Source of the DNA: DATIYF01 sp035517775 | GTDB taxonomy: Bacteria; Acidobacteriota; Terriglobia; Terriglobales; Acidobacteriaceae | Assembly (NCBI GenBank): GCA_035517775.1 | Contig: DATIYF010000083.1 | Coordinates: 1 to 64,000 of the forward strand | Direction of reading: 5' to 3' | DNA length: 64,000 nt | Shown here: positions 44,888 to 53,288 of the stretch, one piece after another | Numbering within the stretch: position 1 is the stretch's first letter | Layout of the letters: each line of letters starts with the position of its first letter | Translations under genes and position numbers: made by a program | Notes under the pieces: model-generated | Seen by the model: only the letters and a program-made list of their open reading frames with translations | What the model was told of the DNA's origin: nothing | The model's database searches: none

Positions 44888-45088
44888 TCAAATGTATCCC
44901 AGGTCTTTCAATCTCTCTTCGATGATCTTCTGTTCGGCCTCGTCCATGCGCGCGGCATCGTCGCGCAAGAGTTGGCGCAGCACAAACTCCAGGAATGGCT
45001 CCAGGCCGCCGTAGCGGGCCCCATAGCGCTCCTGCGCAGCGCGGCAAAGTTCCTCCGGCAAGCGCAGTTCTCTGCTGTCCTCGGTCAT
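44888..45088 (-). CDS. 66-residue acidic helical protein ending in DLGYI
   Basis: 66 residues, mostly helical and charged (LPEELCRAAQERYG, LEFVLRQLLRDDAARMDEAEQKIIEERLKDLGYI). The ATG at 45088 overlaps the stop of the flippase gene (TGATG), which fixes the start and indicates coupling; the sulfatase-fold gene follows after 67 bp. From memory, many alkaline-phosphatase-superfamily proteins end with a similar E-RL--LGY tail. I suggest a detached tail or partner of the neighbouring protein. Function unknown. It is too short to be noticed in a longer overlapping frame. Confidence 0.8.
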   Translation of the reverse strand: MTEDSRELRLPEELCRAAQERYGARYGGLEPFLEFVLRQLLRDDAARMDEAEQKIIEERLKDLGYI

Positions 45089-46671
45089 CAAACACCTGCC
45101 TCCGCGCGCGGAATCACCGATCGAACCCGCGACCAGACGGCCCGCGCGATCATCCGGTCGTCTTCGTCCAGGCCCAGCGCCAGGGCCAGGGAGATAAAAA
45201 TTGCGTATGCCAGCAATACGGCAGCGCCGATGGTCAGCCATTGAGGATGCAGGGCGCCCAAGCGGGCCCGCCACAGCCACAAAACAGCAAGTGCTCCGGC
45301 CAGCGGAACCAGCAGCCGCAGATAGCTTCGGTTGTACGGACTCAACCCCAGACGCCGACGAACTTCCAGCAGATACCAGAGGTTGGTTGCGCACACTGTA
45401 GCAGCCATGCTGATGGCCGCGCCGGTCATTCCCCACCTTGGAGTCAACGCCAGATTGAGGCCCACCATCAGGGCTGCCATGGAAGCATGAATCTTGACCA
45501 GCGCATTCTGGTGGCCGGTCATGAACAGCAGCGTACCCGACGACCCGACCCCGCAGTTTACCAGTTGGCCCACTGTGCCGATCACCAGCACCAGCCAGCC
45601 GGCCCGGAAGTCGCGTCCAAAAATTCCCATCAGCCCGGAGGCGAAGAAGATCATGCCCGCCGCCAGCGGAATGGTGAGCCCCAGAATCCACTTGGTCAGG
45701 GTCTGAAACATTCGCGATACCACCGCTCGCTGTTCCCCGGCACTGAGACCGGAAACCACCGGGGCAAATATCTGATTCACCGAACGCAGCACCACGGTCA
45801 CGAATATGATCAGCGAGCCGGCCACGGCATAGATCCCCACCTCACGGGCATCGCGATATATACCCAGCACGACCCGGTCGGTTTCGGACATTAGATATTG
45901 CAGAAGCCCCAGGCCCAGGGCCGCTCCAGAGAAAGACATGACTCCCTTTTCCAGGGAGGGCAGGGTGGACGAAAATGCGCGCGCCGCCCGCGGGGTAAGC
46001 CTCCAGGCGGTGCCAGCCATCAAACCCAGCACCAGCACCGCACTGAAAATCTGCGCCAGCACATAGCCCGATAGTCCCAGCCCCAGGCTCACCAGAATGA
46101 CGGTGATCACCATGGTCGCGGGAATACCGACAAAGTTGCTGATCACGGTACGCCGCGCGACCGCCTTGTATCCACCCAGCACCTGGGCCAGAAACGTGGT
46201 GAAGACCCCCAACAGCATGATGAGAACGAACATCCCCACAAAGGGTTGAAGCTCGGGAGTGTGATAGACACGAAGCGCAATCCACGGTCCTGCCAGCAAG
46301 ACGGCCACGCCCAGCACCAGATTGGCCGCCAGCAGAACGGCCAGCGCGCGCACCAGAAAACTGCGCAGGGATTCGAATTTCCCCGTCGCCGAGTACGCCG
46401 GGATAAAACGCAACGCGGCCTGGGGCAACCCCAGAGCATTGAAAACGCTCAGGAAACCGACCACCGTCATCCCCAGGGCGTAGATGCCCAGCGCTCTCGC
46501 GCCCAGCACGCGGGCCAGGTAAACCTTGAACAGGTAAGAAGCTGCCGCGGTAAAGACGGTGCCCGCGAAAAACACCCCGGAGTGGCGCGAGACCTGCCCC
46601 ATCTGCCGCCGGAAGCTCTGCGTGTCCAGGGTCTCCGGCGATACCTCGGGAACTGGGTTCGATGCCGTCAT
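45088..46671 (-). CDS. Wzx-type polysaccharide flippase
   Basis: 527 residues from the ATG at 46671. The frame extends to 47109 but there overlaps the neighbouring gene and lacks coding character. About fourteen hydrophobic helices of the MATE/Wzx (MOP) superfamily are visible, with typical VSRHSGVFFAGTVF, LLQYLMSETDRVVLGIY and IPLAAGMIFFASGLMGIFG. It should flip undecaprenyl-diphosphate-linked repeat units across the inner membrane. The C-terminal 30 residues are charged and cytoplasmic. It is the only flippase in the window. Confidence 0.9.
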   Translation of the reverse strand: MTASNPVPEVSPETLDTQSFRRQMGQVSRHSGVFFAGTVFTAAASYLFKVYLARVLGARALGIYALGMTVVGFLSVFNALGLPQAALRFIPAYSATGKFESLRSFLVRALAVLLAANLVLGVAVLLAGPWIALRVYHTPELQPFVGMFVLIMLLGVFTTFLAQVLGGYKAVARRTVISNFVGIPATMVITVILVSLGLGLSGYVLAQIFSAVLVLGLMAGTAWRLTPRAARAFSSTLPSLEKGVMSFSGAALGLGLLQYLMSETDRVVLGIYRDAREVGIYAVAGSLIIFVTVVLRSVNQIFAPVVSGLSAGEQRAVVSRMFQTLTKWILGLTIPLAAGMIFFASGLMGIFGRDFRAGWLVLVIGTVGQLVNCGVGSSGTLLFMTGHQNALVKIHASMAALMVGLNLALTPRWGMTGAAISMAATVCATNLWYLLEVRRRLGLSPYNRSYLRLLVPLAGALAVLWLWRARLGALHPQWLTIGAAVLLAYAIFISLALALGLDEDDRMIARAVWSRVRSVIPRAEAGV

Positions 46672-46724
46672 CGGCTCCGGTCTGGCTTCTCCTTGGGGAT
46701 GGGCAAACGCTCCAAGCAAGATTA

Positions 46725-48464
46725 CTACGAGAGGTTGGCCCGCCCGGTCGAGGCGATCTTGCCGGAGAGCAGCGCCTCGAATTCTCGCGGATCCAGCCGC
46801 GTCCACAACTGGGGTGGCGCCGTGCTCGCGGCCTCCAGGAGGCGTGGTATGGAGGCGATCTCGGCCGGCAAATGGAGAACCCGTGCAATGCCAAAGCGTT
46901 CGAACTGCGAAATGTATCCGCCCGGAGATCCGCGCAGCCAGCCCAGCAGGAATACGGGAATTCCCCGGCTGGCACACTCCAGCGCGACGGTGGACTCCAC
47001 CGTAATGGCGCAACGCGCCTTTTGCCAGATCTCGTCTCGGATGGGGCCACCCATCACCTGAATCCCCTTCAACTGAGACGGCGGCAGGCAGCGGCGCAGC
47101 AGCCGCCACTGCCCCGGCACATTCTCAAAGGGATGAAGCTTGAACACCAGTTGCCAGCCGGCGGCTGCTGTGAGGGCTGTCAAGTGTGGGAGCAGATCGC
47201 GATAGAGTTCCTCCATTCGCCAACCGTCGGCGGCATAGGGTTCGGTGAAAAACACCAGCCATCGCCGTGCTGAAGCCGCGGCCTCGGAATGCACCGCCGG
47301 GACCTCGCACGACTCCGGTCCGCCCAGCACAATCTTCTCCGGCGCCACCCGGCCGATACGCACGGCGTAGTCGCGCTCGATTTCTCCCTTGGCCAGGAAG
47401 AAGTCCGCTTGCAAGGGCTTAATCGCCAGCCGCATTTCGAAAATCCCATGATGGCAAGCCAGCGCGGGAATGCCCTCATGACGCGCCAGGATCAGAGGAA
47501 TCCGCGAATAAGGATTGCCTTCATCGGCGGAAAGGCAGGCCGTGATCGTCTCCGCCTGGAAAAGACGCAGCCAGGCGTCGCGAACCGCCATACACCAGCG
47601 CAGATAACCCGGAATTTGCGCCAGAACGCCGCCGGCCTCGGCGGCAGCGAACTCCGGAGCGCTATCCATCAGGCGGCGGCTGAGGCCTTCCCAGGCTTCC
47701 AGCATCTGCTGCAACTCCTTCTCGTGGATGGGCCCAAAATAGGGATCCAGAGAAATCATGCGGACATTTGCGGGCAATGGGCTAAGGCGGGCGCTGCGCC
47801 GGGCCACGGCCAGCAGGAACTCCTGCTCGGGCAGCAAGCGAGCGTAGGCTGCCTCAGTCCGCGAGACGTTGATATAGGCGGAAGGCAGCAGCACCACCGG
47901 CCGCCCCGAGGAGGGCTTGCGGCGGATGAGCCGCCGCCGCAGCCGGTGCTCGCGGTCGAATTTATCCTGCAGGACTTGGGCGATGGTGGCGGCATCGAGA
48001 GCCCGAAGCGCTGCGCGGTAATGCGCCAGCCGGCGCGCCGCCCGCCCGCGGGCCTGGGGCAAAAAGGACAAGCGCACTCCCAACAACGCCCTTAGCGCCT
48101 CGAACCACGGGTCTGAGCGGCTGGCATATAGATCAATCCCGGCTGCCAGGAAACTGGCGAGGCGCGGCAGCAAAATGCAGGTCCGGAGCGGCTGCTCGAT
48201 CATCATCGAGACCACGTCCCACCAGTCCAAGCCATGCTCGTCCACCATGGCGCCCAGCCCGAGCTGCAGGAGTTCCTTTTCCCGGTACAGATCTGAAACC
48301 TCTTCGACCAGGGCAGAGAGACTGAGCACGCGGCAGCCGGTCTGCCGGCTCCAGGCGCCGTAGATCGCGGCGGGCGAGCGGCCAAAGTCCACCACCAGGT
48401 CCCAGCGCTGGTCTGGCGCCGGTGGCGGCAACATATCCTCGGGATGCAGCAGCAGAACCTTCAT
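46725..48464 (-). CDS. Unassigned GT-B-like protein, possible nonulosonate transferase
   Basis: 579 residues from the ATG at 48464. I do not recognise the family. The C-terminal 200 residues (VLGGPESCEVP..., VFKLHPFEN, ITVESTVALECASRGIPVFLLGW) resemble the donor-binding half of capsule polysaccharide glycosyltransferases that use CMP-sugars or CDP-glycerol, with the His-Pro motif and Ser-Thr of the E-S-T-x-A-L-E segment. The N-terminal half is helical, with no close motif. It is 34 bp downstream of pseI and precedes the wzx gene, so transfer of the CMP-nonulosonate is a reasonable guess but unproved. Confidence 0.6.
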   Translation of the reverse strand: MKVLLLHPEDMLPPPAPDQRWDLVVDFGRSPAAIYGAWSRQTGCRVLSLSALVEEVSDLYREKELLQLGLGAMVDEHGLDWWDVVSMMIEQPLRTCILLPRLASFLAAGIDLYASRSDPWFEALRALLGVRLSFLPQARGRAARRLAHYRAALRALDAATIAQVLQDKFDREHRLRRRLIRRKPSSGRPVVLLPSAYINVSRTEAAYARLLPEQEFLLAVARRSARLSPLPANVRMISLDPYFGPIHEKELQQMLEAWEGLSRRLMDSAPEFAAAEAGGVLAQIPGYLRWCMAVRDAWLRLFQAETITACLSADEGNPYSRIPLILARHEGIPALACHHGIFEMRLAIKPLQADFFLAKGEIERDYAVRIGRVAPEKIVLGGPESCEVPAVHSEAAASARRWLVFFTEPYAADGWRMEELYRDLLPHLTALTAAAGWQLVFKLHPFENVPGQWRLLRRCLPPSQLKGIQVMGGPIRDEIWQKARCAITVESTVALECASRGIPVFLLGWLRGSPGGYISQFERFGIARVLHLPAEIASIPRLLEAASTAPPQLWTRLDPREFEALLSGKIASTGRANLS

Positions 48465-48498
48465 TTCGTGCGGTGACCGGCTCGCTGGGCGGGCAAGC

Positions 48499-49593
48499 TC
48501 AACGGGATACCAGCTCCCACTGCAAGGGAGTTCCGCGGGCGATATCGCAGGCGGCGCACTGGCCCAGTATCTCAGGTAGATGGCGGGTGTGCAGTCCGTC
48601 GCCGGGGCGAATGGAGCGCACATTCTGCGCCGTGAAAGCCTCGCCCCGTCTCACGTCCTGCACTACGAAGAGTGACCGGCGGAAGCGGCGCATGCCCTGC
48701 TCACGCGGGCCGGAGCCGAAATGCGCCTCGCCCAGGGCCGGTTCCGCCATGCGCACGGCTTCCACCATGGCTTTGAATTCTTGCGGCTCCAGAGAGAAGG
48801 CACTGTCTGGCCCTTTCAGCGAGCGGGAAAGCGTGAAGTGCTTTTCGATGATGCAGGCTCCAAGCGCCACCGCCGCCACCGCAACCGCGCTTCCCATTGT
48901 GTGGTCAGAAAGGCCCACAGGGACCCCAAAGCGCCGCGCCAGCTCGGGAATCGTACGCAGGTTCATCTCCTGGGGCGAGGCTGGGTATGCGCTGGTGCAC
49001 TTGAGCAGGGCGATCTGCCCCGCCCCGGCCTGGCGCGCGGTCTGCACCGCCTCCTCGATTTCCTCAAGCTCCGCCATGCCGGTCGAAAGAATCAGCGGCT
49101 TACCCGTGCTCGCCATTTTTTGGATGAGCGGAATATCCACCAGCTCGGGCGAAGCCACCTTGTAAGCCGGCACGCCCATCTTTTCCAGAAAATCGACCGC
49201 CGTCGGATCGAAAGGCGAAGAAAAAAGGTCTATGCCGATTTCATCGGCCAACTGCTTCAGTTTCGGCTGCCATTCCCAGGGCGTGTAGGCTTCGCCATAG
49301 AGCTCGTAAAGTGTCTGCCCATCCCAGAGGGTTCCTCCGCCAATGCGAAAGCATTCTCTGTCGCTTCGAATCGTGATGGTATCGGGAGTGTAGGTTTGAA
49401 GCTTGACCGCATCCGCGCCGGCATCCCGGGCGGCGCGAACCATGCGCACCGCCTGCTCGTAGTCCTGATGATGATTGGCGGAGAGCTCGGCAATGATATA
49501 GGCGGGGTGGCCTGGGCCGATCACCCGCGCCCCGATGCCAAAGAGCGCAGCTGCTTTGGTGATTGCCTGGTGCAGAACGCCTCCCGGAGTCAT
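48499..49593 (-). CDS. pseI: Pseudaminic acid synthase
   Basis: 364 residues, the usual length. It condenses 6-deoxy-AltdiNAc with phosphoenolpyruvate to give pseudaminic acid. Motifs of the NeuB/PseI family: YIIAELSANHHQDYEQA (SANH favours PseI over the NeuB signature), KLQTYTPDT, SSPFDPTAVDFL, KVASPELVDIPL, STGMA, LSDHT, IIEKHFTL and a C-terminal SAF/antifreeze-like domain (SLFVVQDVRRGEAF...NVRSIRPGDGL). Cytoplasmic. Context with PseB, PseC and PseG supports the Pse rather than the sialic acid assignment. Confidence 0.92.
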   Translation of the reverse strand: MTPGGVLHQAITKAAALFGIGARVIGPGHPAYIIAELSANHHQDYEQAVRMVRAARDAGADAVKLQTYTPDTITIRSDRECFRIGGGTLWDGQTLYELYGEAYTPWEWQPKLKQLADEIGIDLFSSPFDPTAVDFLEKMGVPAYKVASPELVDIPLIQKMASTGKPLILSTGMAELEEIEEAVQTARQAGAGQIALLKCTSAYPASPQEMNLRTIPELARRFGVPVGLSDHTMGSAVAVAAVALGACIIEKHFTLSRSLKGPDSAFSLEPQEFKAMVEAVRMAEPALGEAHFGSGPREQGMRRFRRSLFVVQDVRRGEAFTAQNVRSIRPGDGLHTRHLPEILGQCAACDIARGTPLQWELVSR

Positions 49594-49674
49594 TTGCCTG
49601 CGACTTCTTCTGGATGATAAGTGCGAGAGATGAGCTCCGCAACCTTGAGCTTGACCGGCAGAAGCTAAAAGAAG

Positions 49675-50445
49675 CTATTCCACAATGACGTATGCGCAGG
49701 TGGGGGCAAGCGGAGAGCGTTCGATGCGGCAGTGGCGAGTTCCCAGCACTTCTCGCACGGCGGCTGTCTCTCCGGGAAAGGCCGGGTGGCACAGTTCATC
49801 GAAAGCGAGAATGGATCCGCGGGTGAGGTAATCGCGAATGGCCCCCAGGCATTTGCGCGTAGGCTCGTAGAGATCCATGTCGAAGTAGGCGAGCGCGATG
49901 ATGGTCTCGGGGTGGTCTTTCAGGTATCTCGGAACTGTGACCGCGACATCGCCTTTGACCAGCGCATACTTCTTGATGTGACTGAGAGGGCTTTCCTGCT
50001 CGTGATAATCGAGGATGCCCTCGAGATACCGTTCATATCCCGGCGAAACTCCGTAGGCTCCCGTCATTACGCTGGGGGAACGTTTGTCGCGGCGGGAAAC
50101 ACCGGTAAAGCCGCTGAAGGTATCGAAGCCGATAATTTTCCGGGTGTGGTTGTAGGGTTCGTAAATGCCGCGGAAAGAAGAAAACAGTGCCAGATTTTGC
50201 CCCCAGCGCGTGCCGAACTCGGCGACCACGCCATGGACATTCACCACTTTCTGGTAAAGCTCGTGCATGTACAACAGCCGGGAGAGGCTTTGGCGGCTGA
50301 GAAACAGGCCCAGATTGTTGAATAGCTCCTCGGCGGGGATTGGGCAATTCTCGAAATGCGCATAAAACCGCTTTCGGAATTCTGCTTCCCTGCCCGAAGA
50401 CAGTGTATGGATTTTCTGTATCTTGCGGTTCGCGGAACGGGGCAT
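49675..50445 (-). CDS. TylF-like (macrocin O-methyltransferase family) methyltransferase
   Basis: 256 residues. TylF-family motifs: GVVAEFGTRWGQNLALF (SAM site), IIGFDTFSGF, LAYFDMDLYEPTRKCL (the Asp of DMDLYEPT being a metal ligand) and ILAFDELCHPAFPGE. These enzymes O-methylate sugars or small molecules with Mg2+. Located between pseI and the PseG-PseH gene on the same strand, it probably methylates the nonulosonate, an acyl substituent, or the glycan. The target is inferred. Confidence 0.85.
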   Translation of the reverse strand: MPRSANRKIQKIHTLSSGREAEFRKRFYAHFENCPIPAEELFNNLGLFLSRQSLSRLLYMHELYQKVVNVHGVVAEFGTRWGQNLALFSSFRGIYEPYNHTRKIIGFDTFSGFTGVSRRDKRSPSVMTGAYGVSPGYERYLEGILDYHEQESPLSHIKKYALVKGDVAVTVPRYLKDHPETIIALAYFDMDLYEPTRKCLGAIRDYLTRGSILAFDELCHPAFPGETAAVREVLGTRHCRIERSPLAPTCAYVIVE

Positions 50446-50471
50446 CTCAAATCCAACGCAAACGTAGCAGA

Positions 50472-52037
50472 TTATATATCCGTTTGCTCGAGGCCATCTC
50501 CGCGGGAGTTGCTTTCGGCGACGAAGTGAACGGCCGCCTGACCGCTGTGAAGCTCGGTTGCCTGGCGCCGGAATCCGGCCTGCTCGAAGAGCCGCAGGGA
50601 TGCCTGGTTCTCCGGTTTCACAAAAGCATCAACCGCCGCGACGGCGGTGGTTCGGCGCAACTCCTCCAAAGTCTGGTCCAGAACCAGGCAGCCGTATCCC
50701 CGCCCCCGGAATTCTCGCCCAAGGCTGAGCGAGACTAGAGCACGGTTGCGCCTGAGGTCGTATCTGACCTGGCCGATCGGCCCCCACTGGGCATCGCTGA
50801 TGACATACAGGATGCAGCCGGGATCGGCGAGCTTCGCCGAAAACCATTCCTGGTGCGCCTCCCAGGGAATCGGCTCCGAGGTAAAGGAGGCGGCGCGCAC
50901 CTCCGGGTCGTTGGCCCACTCCCAGAGCAGGCGGCAATCTTTCTCTTCCGCGCGCCGCACTTGCAAGCCGCTGCCGAGCATCCCTCGAACCACCCTCTCC
51001 GCTCCACGGCCATCCACCAGGCTGCGGGCGCGCGCACTCATTCGACCCCTGGTCTCGGGGGAGCGCGCCGTCTCCTCCAGTTCTTGAGCGAGTTTCTCTA
51101 CAGAAGTATCGTGCAGGCTGCCAAGATGAATGGCGGCGCCGCGGCGATGCAACTCCTCGGCCAGGGGCCGCTGATTGGGTGCCAGATCAATCAAAAGCGC
51201 CGGCAGACCGAGCAGACACAACTCCCAGCAGGTGGCCCCCGCCGCCGAAATGCCCATATCCGCCCAGGCCATCAAGCTGCCCATATCGGCGACATTGCGA
51301 TGCAATCGCACCGAAGCCGCCTGGGCTCCGGCCCGCTCCAGGTCCTCAGTGTGAGGATTGCTTCCGCCTATCACGACGGCTGCTTCCAGTTCCGTCATGG
51401 GGCCAGGCGCCAGAGCCTGCAGTACTCGCGCCGTAAAATTCTCCGGATCGCTGCCGCCCATGGTCACCAGCAGCTTACGCGCAATGGGAGAAATCTCGCG
51501 CTTCCACTCGCGCCATTTGGCAAATTCGCGCCGCAGCAGGGCATAGCGCGTGCCCAGCAGAAGCCGGGTATTGGGCCCGCGCTGTTCATACATGCCTTCG
51601 CTCGCCTGCAGATTCTGATTAAGTACCAGATCGGCGAAATATGGGCCACCGCCGTGGTCATCTATCAGCAGCAGCTTCAGAGCTGCGTCTTTGATGGCGC
51701 GTTGATAAGAGGCAGAAAAGTGATAGCCGTCCACAACCACCCAGGCCGCTCCACGCTCTTCCGCCAACTCCCGCACCTGGGCAGCATCTTCCGGACTGCC
51801 GGGCACAGCTTTGATGCAAACCAGGGAAATATCCTCTGCCTGCAGGCGCTCGGTGAAAGGCGAGGGAGGTTGGGCCATGGCGAATACCGCCTCGCCGCCC
51901 GCATCCTGCCAGGCCTGGGCCAGGGCCAGGCACCGCATGGCGTGCCCATGCCCGATGGCGGGGCCGGCATCGTCGCGCAGAATGAGAACTCCGGGAGAGT
52001 AGCGCAAGGTCGAATGTCCGTTGCGATCGGCACTCAA
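50472..52037 (-). CDS. pseG: PseG glycosyl hydrolase fused to a PseH-like N-acetyltransferase
   Basis: 521 residues from a TTG at 52037. No ATG lies near the first strand; TTG 52007 is an alternative, and the ATG at 52148 would fall inside the divergent gene. The N-terminal half (to about 355) is PseG, GT-B-like, with LRDDAGPAIGHGHAMRCLALA; it removes UDP from UDP-2,4-diacetamido-altrose. The C-terminal half (about 360-510) is a GNAT domain, LQVRRAEEKDCRLLWEW...FRGRGYGCLV...VKPENQASLRLFEQAGF, matching PseH, which acetylates the 4-amine before PseG acts. Fusion puts two consecutive steps in one chain. Confidence 0.88.
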   Translation of the reverse strand: MSADRNGHSTLRYSPGVLILRDDAGPAIGHGHAMRCLALAQAWQDAGGEAVFAMAQPPSPFTERLQAEDISLVCIKAVPGSPEDAAQVRELAEERGAAWVVVDGYHFSASYQRAIKDAALKLLLIDDHGGGPYFADLVLNQNLQASEGMYEQRGPNTRLLLGTRYALLRREFAKWREWKREISPIARKLLVTMGGSDPENFTARVLQALAPGPMTELEAAVVIGGSNPHTEDLERAGAQAASVRLHRNVADMGSLMAWADMGISAAGATCWELCLLGLPALLIDLAPNQRPLAEELHRRGAAIHLGSLHDTSVEKLAQELEETARSPETRGRMSARARSLVDGRGAERVVRGMLGSGLQVRRAEEKDCRLLWEWANDPEVRAASFTSEPIPWEAHQEWFSAKLADPGCILYVISDAQWGPIGQVRYDLRRNRALVSLSLGREFRGRGYGCLVLDQTLEELRRTTAVAAVDAFVKPENQASLRLFEQAGFRRQATELHSGQAAVHFVAESNSRGDGLEQTDI

Positions 52038-52093
52038 TGCAAGCGATTCTACCAGCCGCGGGCGGCCAGGCGACCCTGGGATTCCTTTCGATC

Positions 52094-52099
52094 TATACT
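52094..52099 (+). promoter_or_regulatory. -10-like TATACT before the FemAB-like gene
   Basis: TATACT ends 8 bp before the ATG at 52108 and 50 bp before the ATG at 52150. With the first start this would be a leaderless message; with the second, a normal leader. No -35 box is evident. Confidence 0.3.
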
Positions 52100-52107
52100 G
52101 CTTGCCA

Positions 52108-53259
52108 ATGCAACTGCAATCGCATGCCGCAGGCCGCGGCGCGCACAATATGGAAGTTGTTTCGCTCGCTCCGCAGCACTATGCGGAATGGGACCGCTTT
52201 TGCGAAGCCAGCGACGAGGCCTGGTTCTGGCACAGCACCCGCTGGCTGGAGTACAGCCTGCACTACCGGCCTGATCTTCATCCCAGGTCGCAGTCATTCT
52301 TCTGCCGGCAGGATGGCCAATGGCTGGCTATTGTTCCCCTGATTGTCGAGGATCGCTGCGATATCGGCGGACGTGCGGCGGCGGAATTCTCATTCGGAGC
52401 AGACTGCGGTCCGGTGCCGGCATTTGCCAATGAAGTTTCTTCCCAGACCAGGAAAGCACTGGAGCAGGCGGTCTTCGGGCATCTCGAATCCCTGGCGGAG
52501 CAACTGAAGGTAAAGAGGGCCTCTTTTCGCGCTTCCCCGCTGGCGCCCTCTTTTTGGAGCAGTCCCACGCCGCGGCCCAATCCGCTTCTGAAAATGGGGT
52601 TTGCCGATATTTCCTGGGCGACCCAGGTACTTGATCTGGATGCGGATGAGGCCCAACTGCTGCGCGGCATGCGCAAAGGTCACCGCGCGGACATCACTCG
52701 GGGCGAGAAGCTGATGCAGGCCAGAATTCTCGACCGGCACAACATCACCAGCGAGGCGTTTGAAAGCTACCGGCTGCTGCATCACAGGGCGGCCGGCCGG
52801 GTCACGCGTCCTCTGGTGACGTTTGAGATGATGCACGGCTGGATTCGCGACGGGCTTGCCATCCTTTGCGCCGCCAGCCTGGATGGCCGCGATGTGGGAT
52901 TTGCCCTGGTCAGCATCTTCAAGGAAGGCGCTTACTACAGCTCCTCGTGCGAAGATCCTGAGCACAACCATCTGCCCATTGGGCACCTGATGCAATGGAA
53001 GGTGCTGCAATGGCTGAAGCAGCACGGCATACGGCGGTATGAGATCGGGATTCAGTTTTATGGAGCCCAGCCCCACACTGCCGTCTCTGAAAAAGAAGTG
53101 AAGATTGCCTTTTTCAAACGCGGCTTCGGAGGCTCTGCCGTGCCGCTGTGGAGGGGAGAGAAGTTCTACGATAAGCAGTATTGCCTGGCTGCCTGGAAGG
53201 AACGCGCCGAAAAATACGCGGCCACAGTGGGCGGTCCAGCGCCGCAGATTCCCGAATAG
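52108..53259 (+). CDS. FemAB-like (Acetyltransf_6) acyltransferase
   Basis: 383 residues from ATG 52108; ATG 52150 (369 aa, MEVVSLAPQHYAEW) is equally plausible. GNAT-fold architecture of the FemAB/CelD type: WFWHSTRWLEYSL, LRGMRKGHRADITRGEKL, LVSIFKEGAYYSSSC, GHLMQWKVLQWLKQHG and YEIGIQFY. Such proteins transfer amino-acid or acyl groups to amines, and are often linked to nonulosonate or exopolysaccharide loci. It is the only plus-strand gene within the pse region, divergent from pseG-pseH, and may decorate the sugar's amino groups. The acyl donor is unknown. Confidence 0.82.
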   Translation: MQLQSHAAGRGAHNMEVVSLAPQHYAEWDRFCEASDEAWFWHSTRWLEYSLHYRPDLHPRSQSFFCRQDGQWLAIVPLIVEDRCDIGGRAAAEFSFGADCGPVPAFANEVSSQTRKALEQAVFGHLESLAEQLKVKRASFRASPLAPSFWSSPTPRPNPLLKMGFADISWATQVLDLDADEAQLLRGMRKGHRADITRGEKLMQARILDRHNITSEAFESYRLLHHRAAGRVTRPLVTFEMMHGWIRDGLAILCAASLDGRDVGFALVSIFKEGAYYSSSCEDPEHNHLPIGHLMQWKVLQWLKQHGIRRYEIGIQFYGAQPHTAVSEKEVKIAFFKRGFGGSAVPLWRGEKFYDKQYCLAAWKERAEKYAATVGGPAPQIPE

Positions 53260-53288
53260 CTCCGGTCCGCACTCCAGGCCGCCCGCTC

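Noticed and set aside
44888..45691. 267-codon reading frame taken as one protein
   Set aside because: Its first 201 codons are a shadow of the flippase gene; only the last 66 codons, from ATG 45088, have coding character.
48499..49593. Sialic acid (NeuB) synthase
   Set aside because: The SANH signature and the neighbouring PseB, PseC and PseG point to PseI; no NeuC-type hydrolysing epimerase is next to it (WecB at 17002 is non-hydrolysing).
50853..52274. 473-codon plus-strand open frame opposite pseG-pseH
   Set aside because: Antisense to PseG and PseH domains, without a domain of its own; overlaps the start of the FemAB-like gene in another frame.
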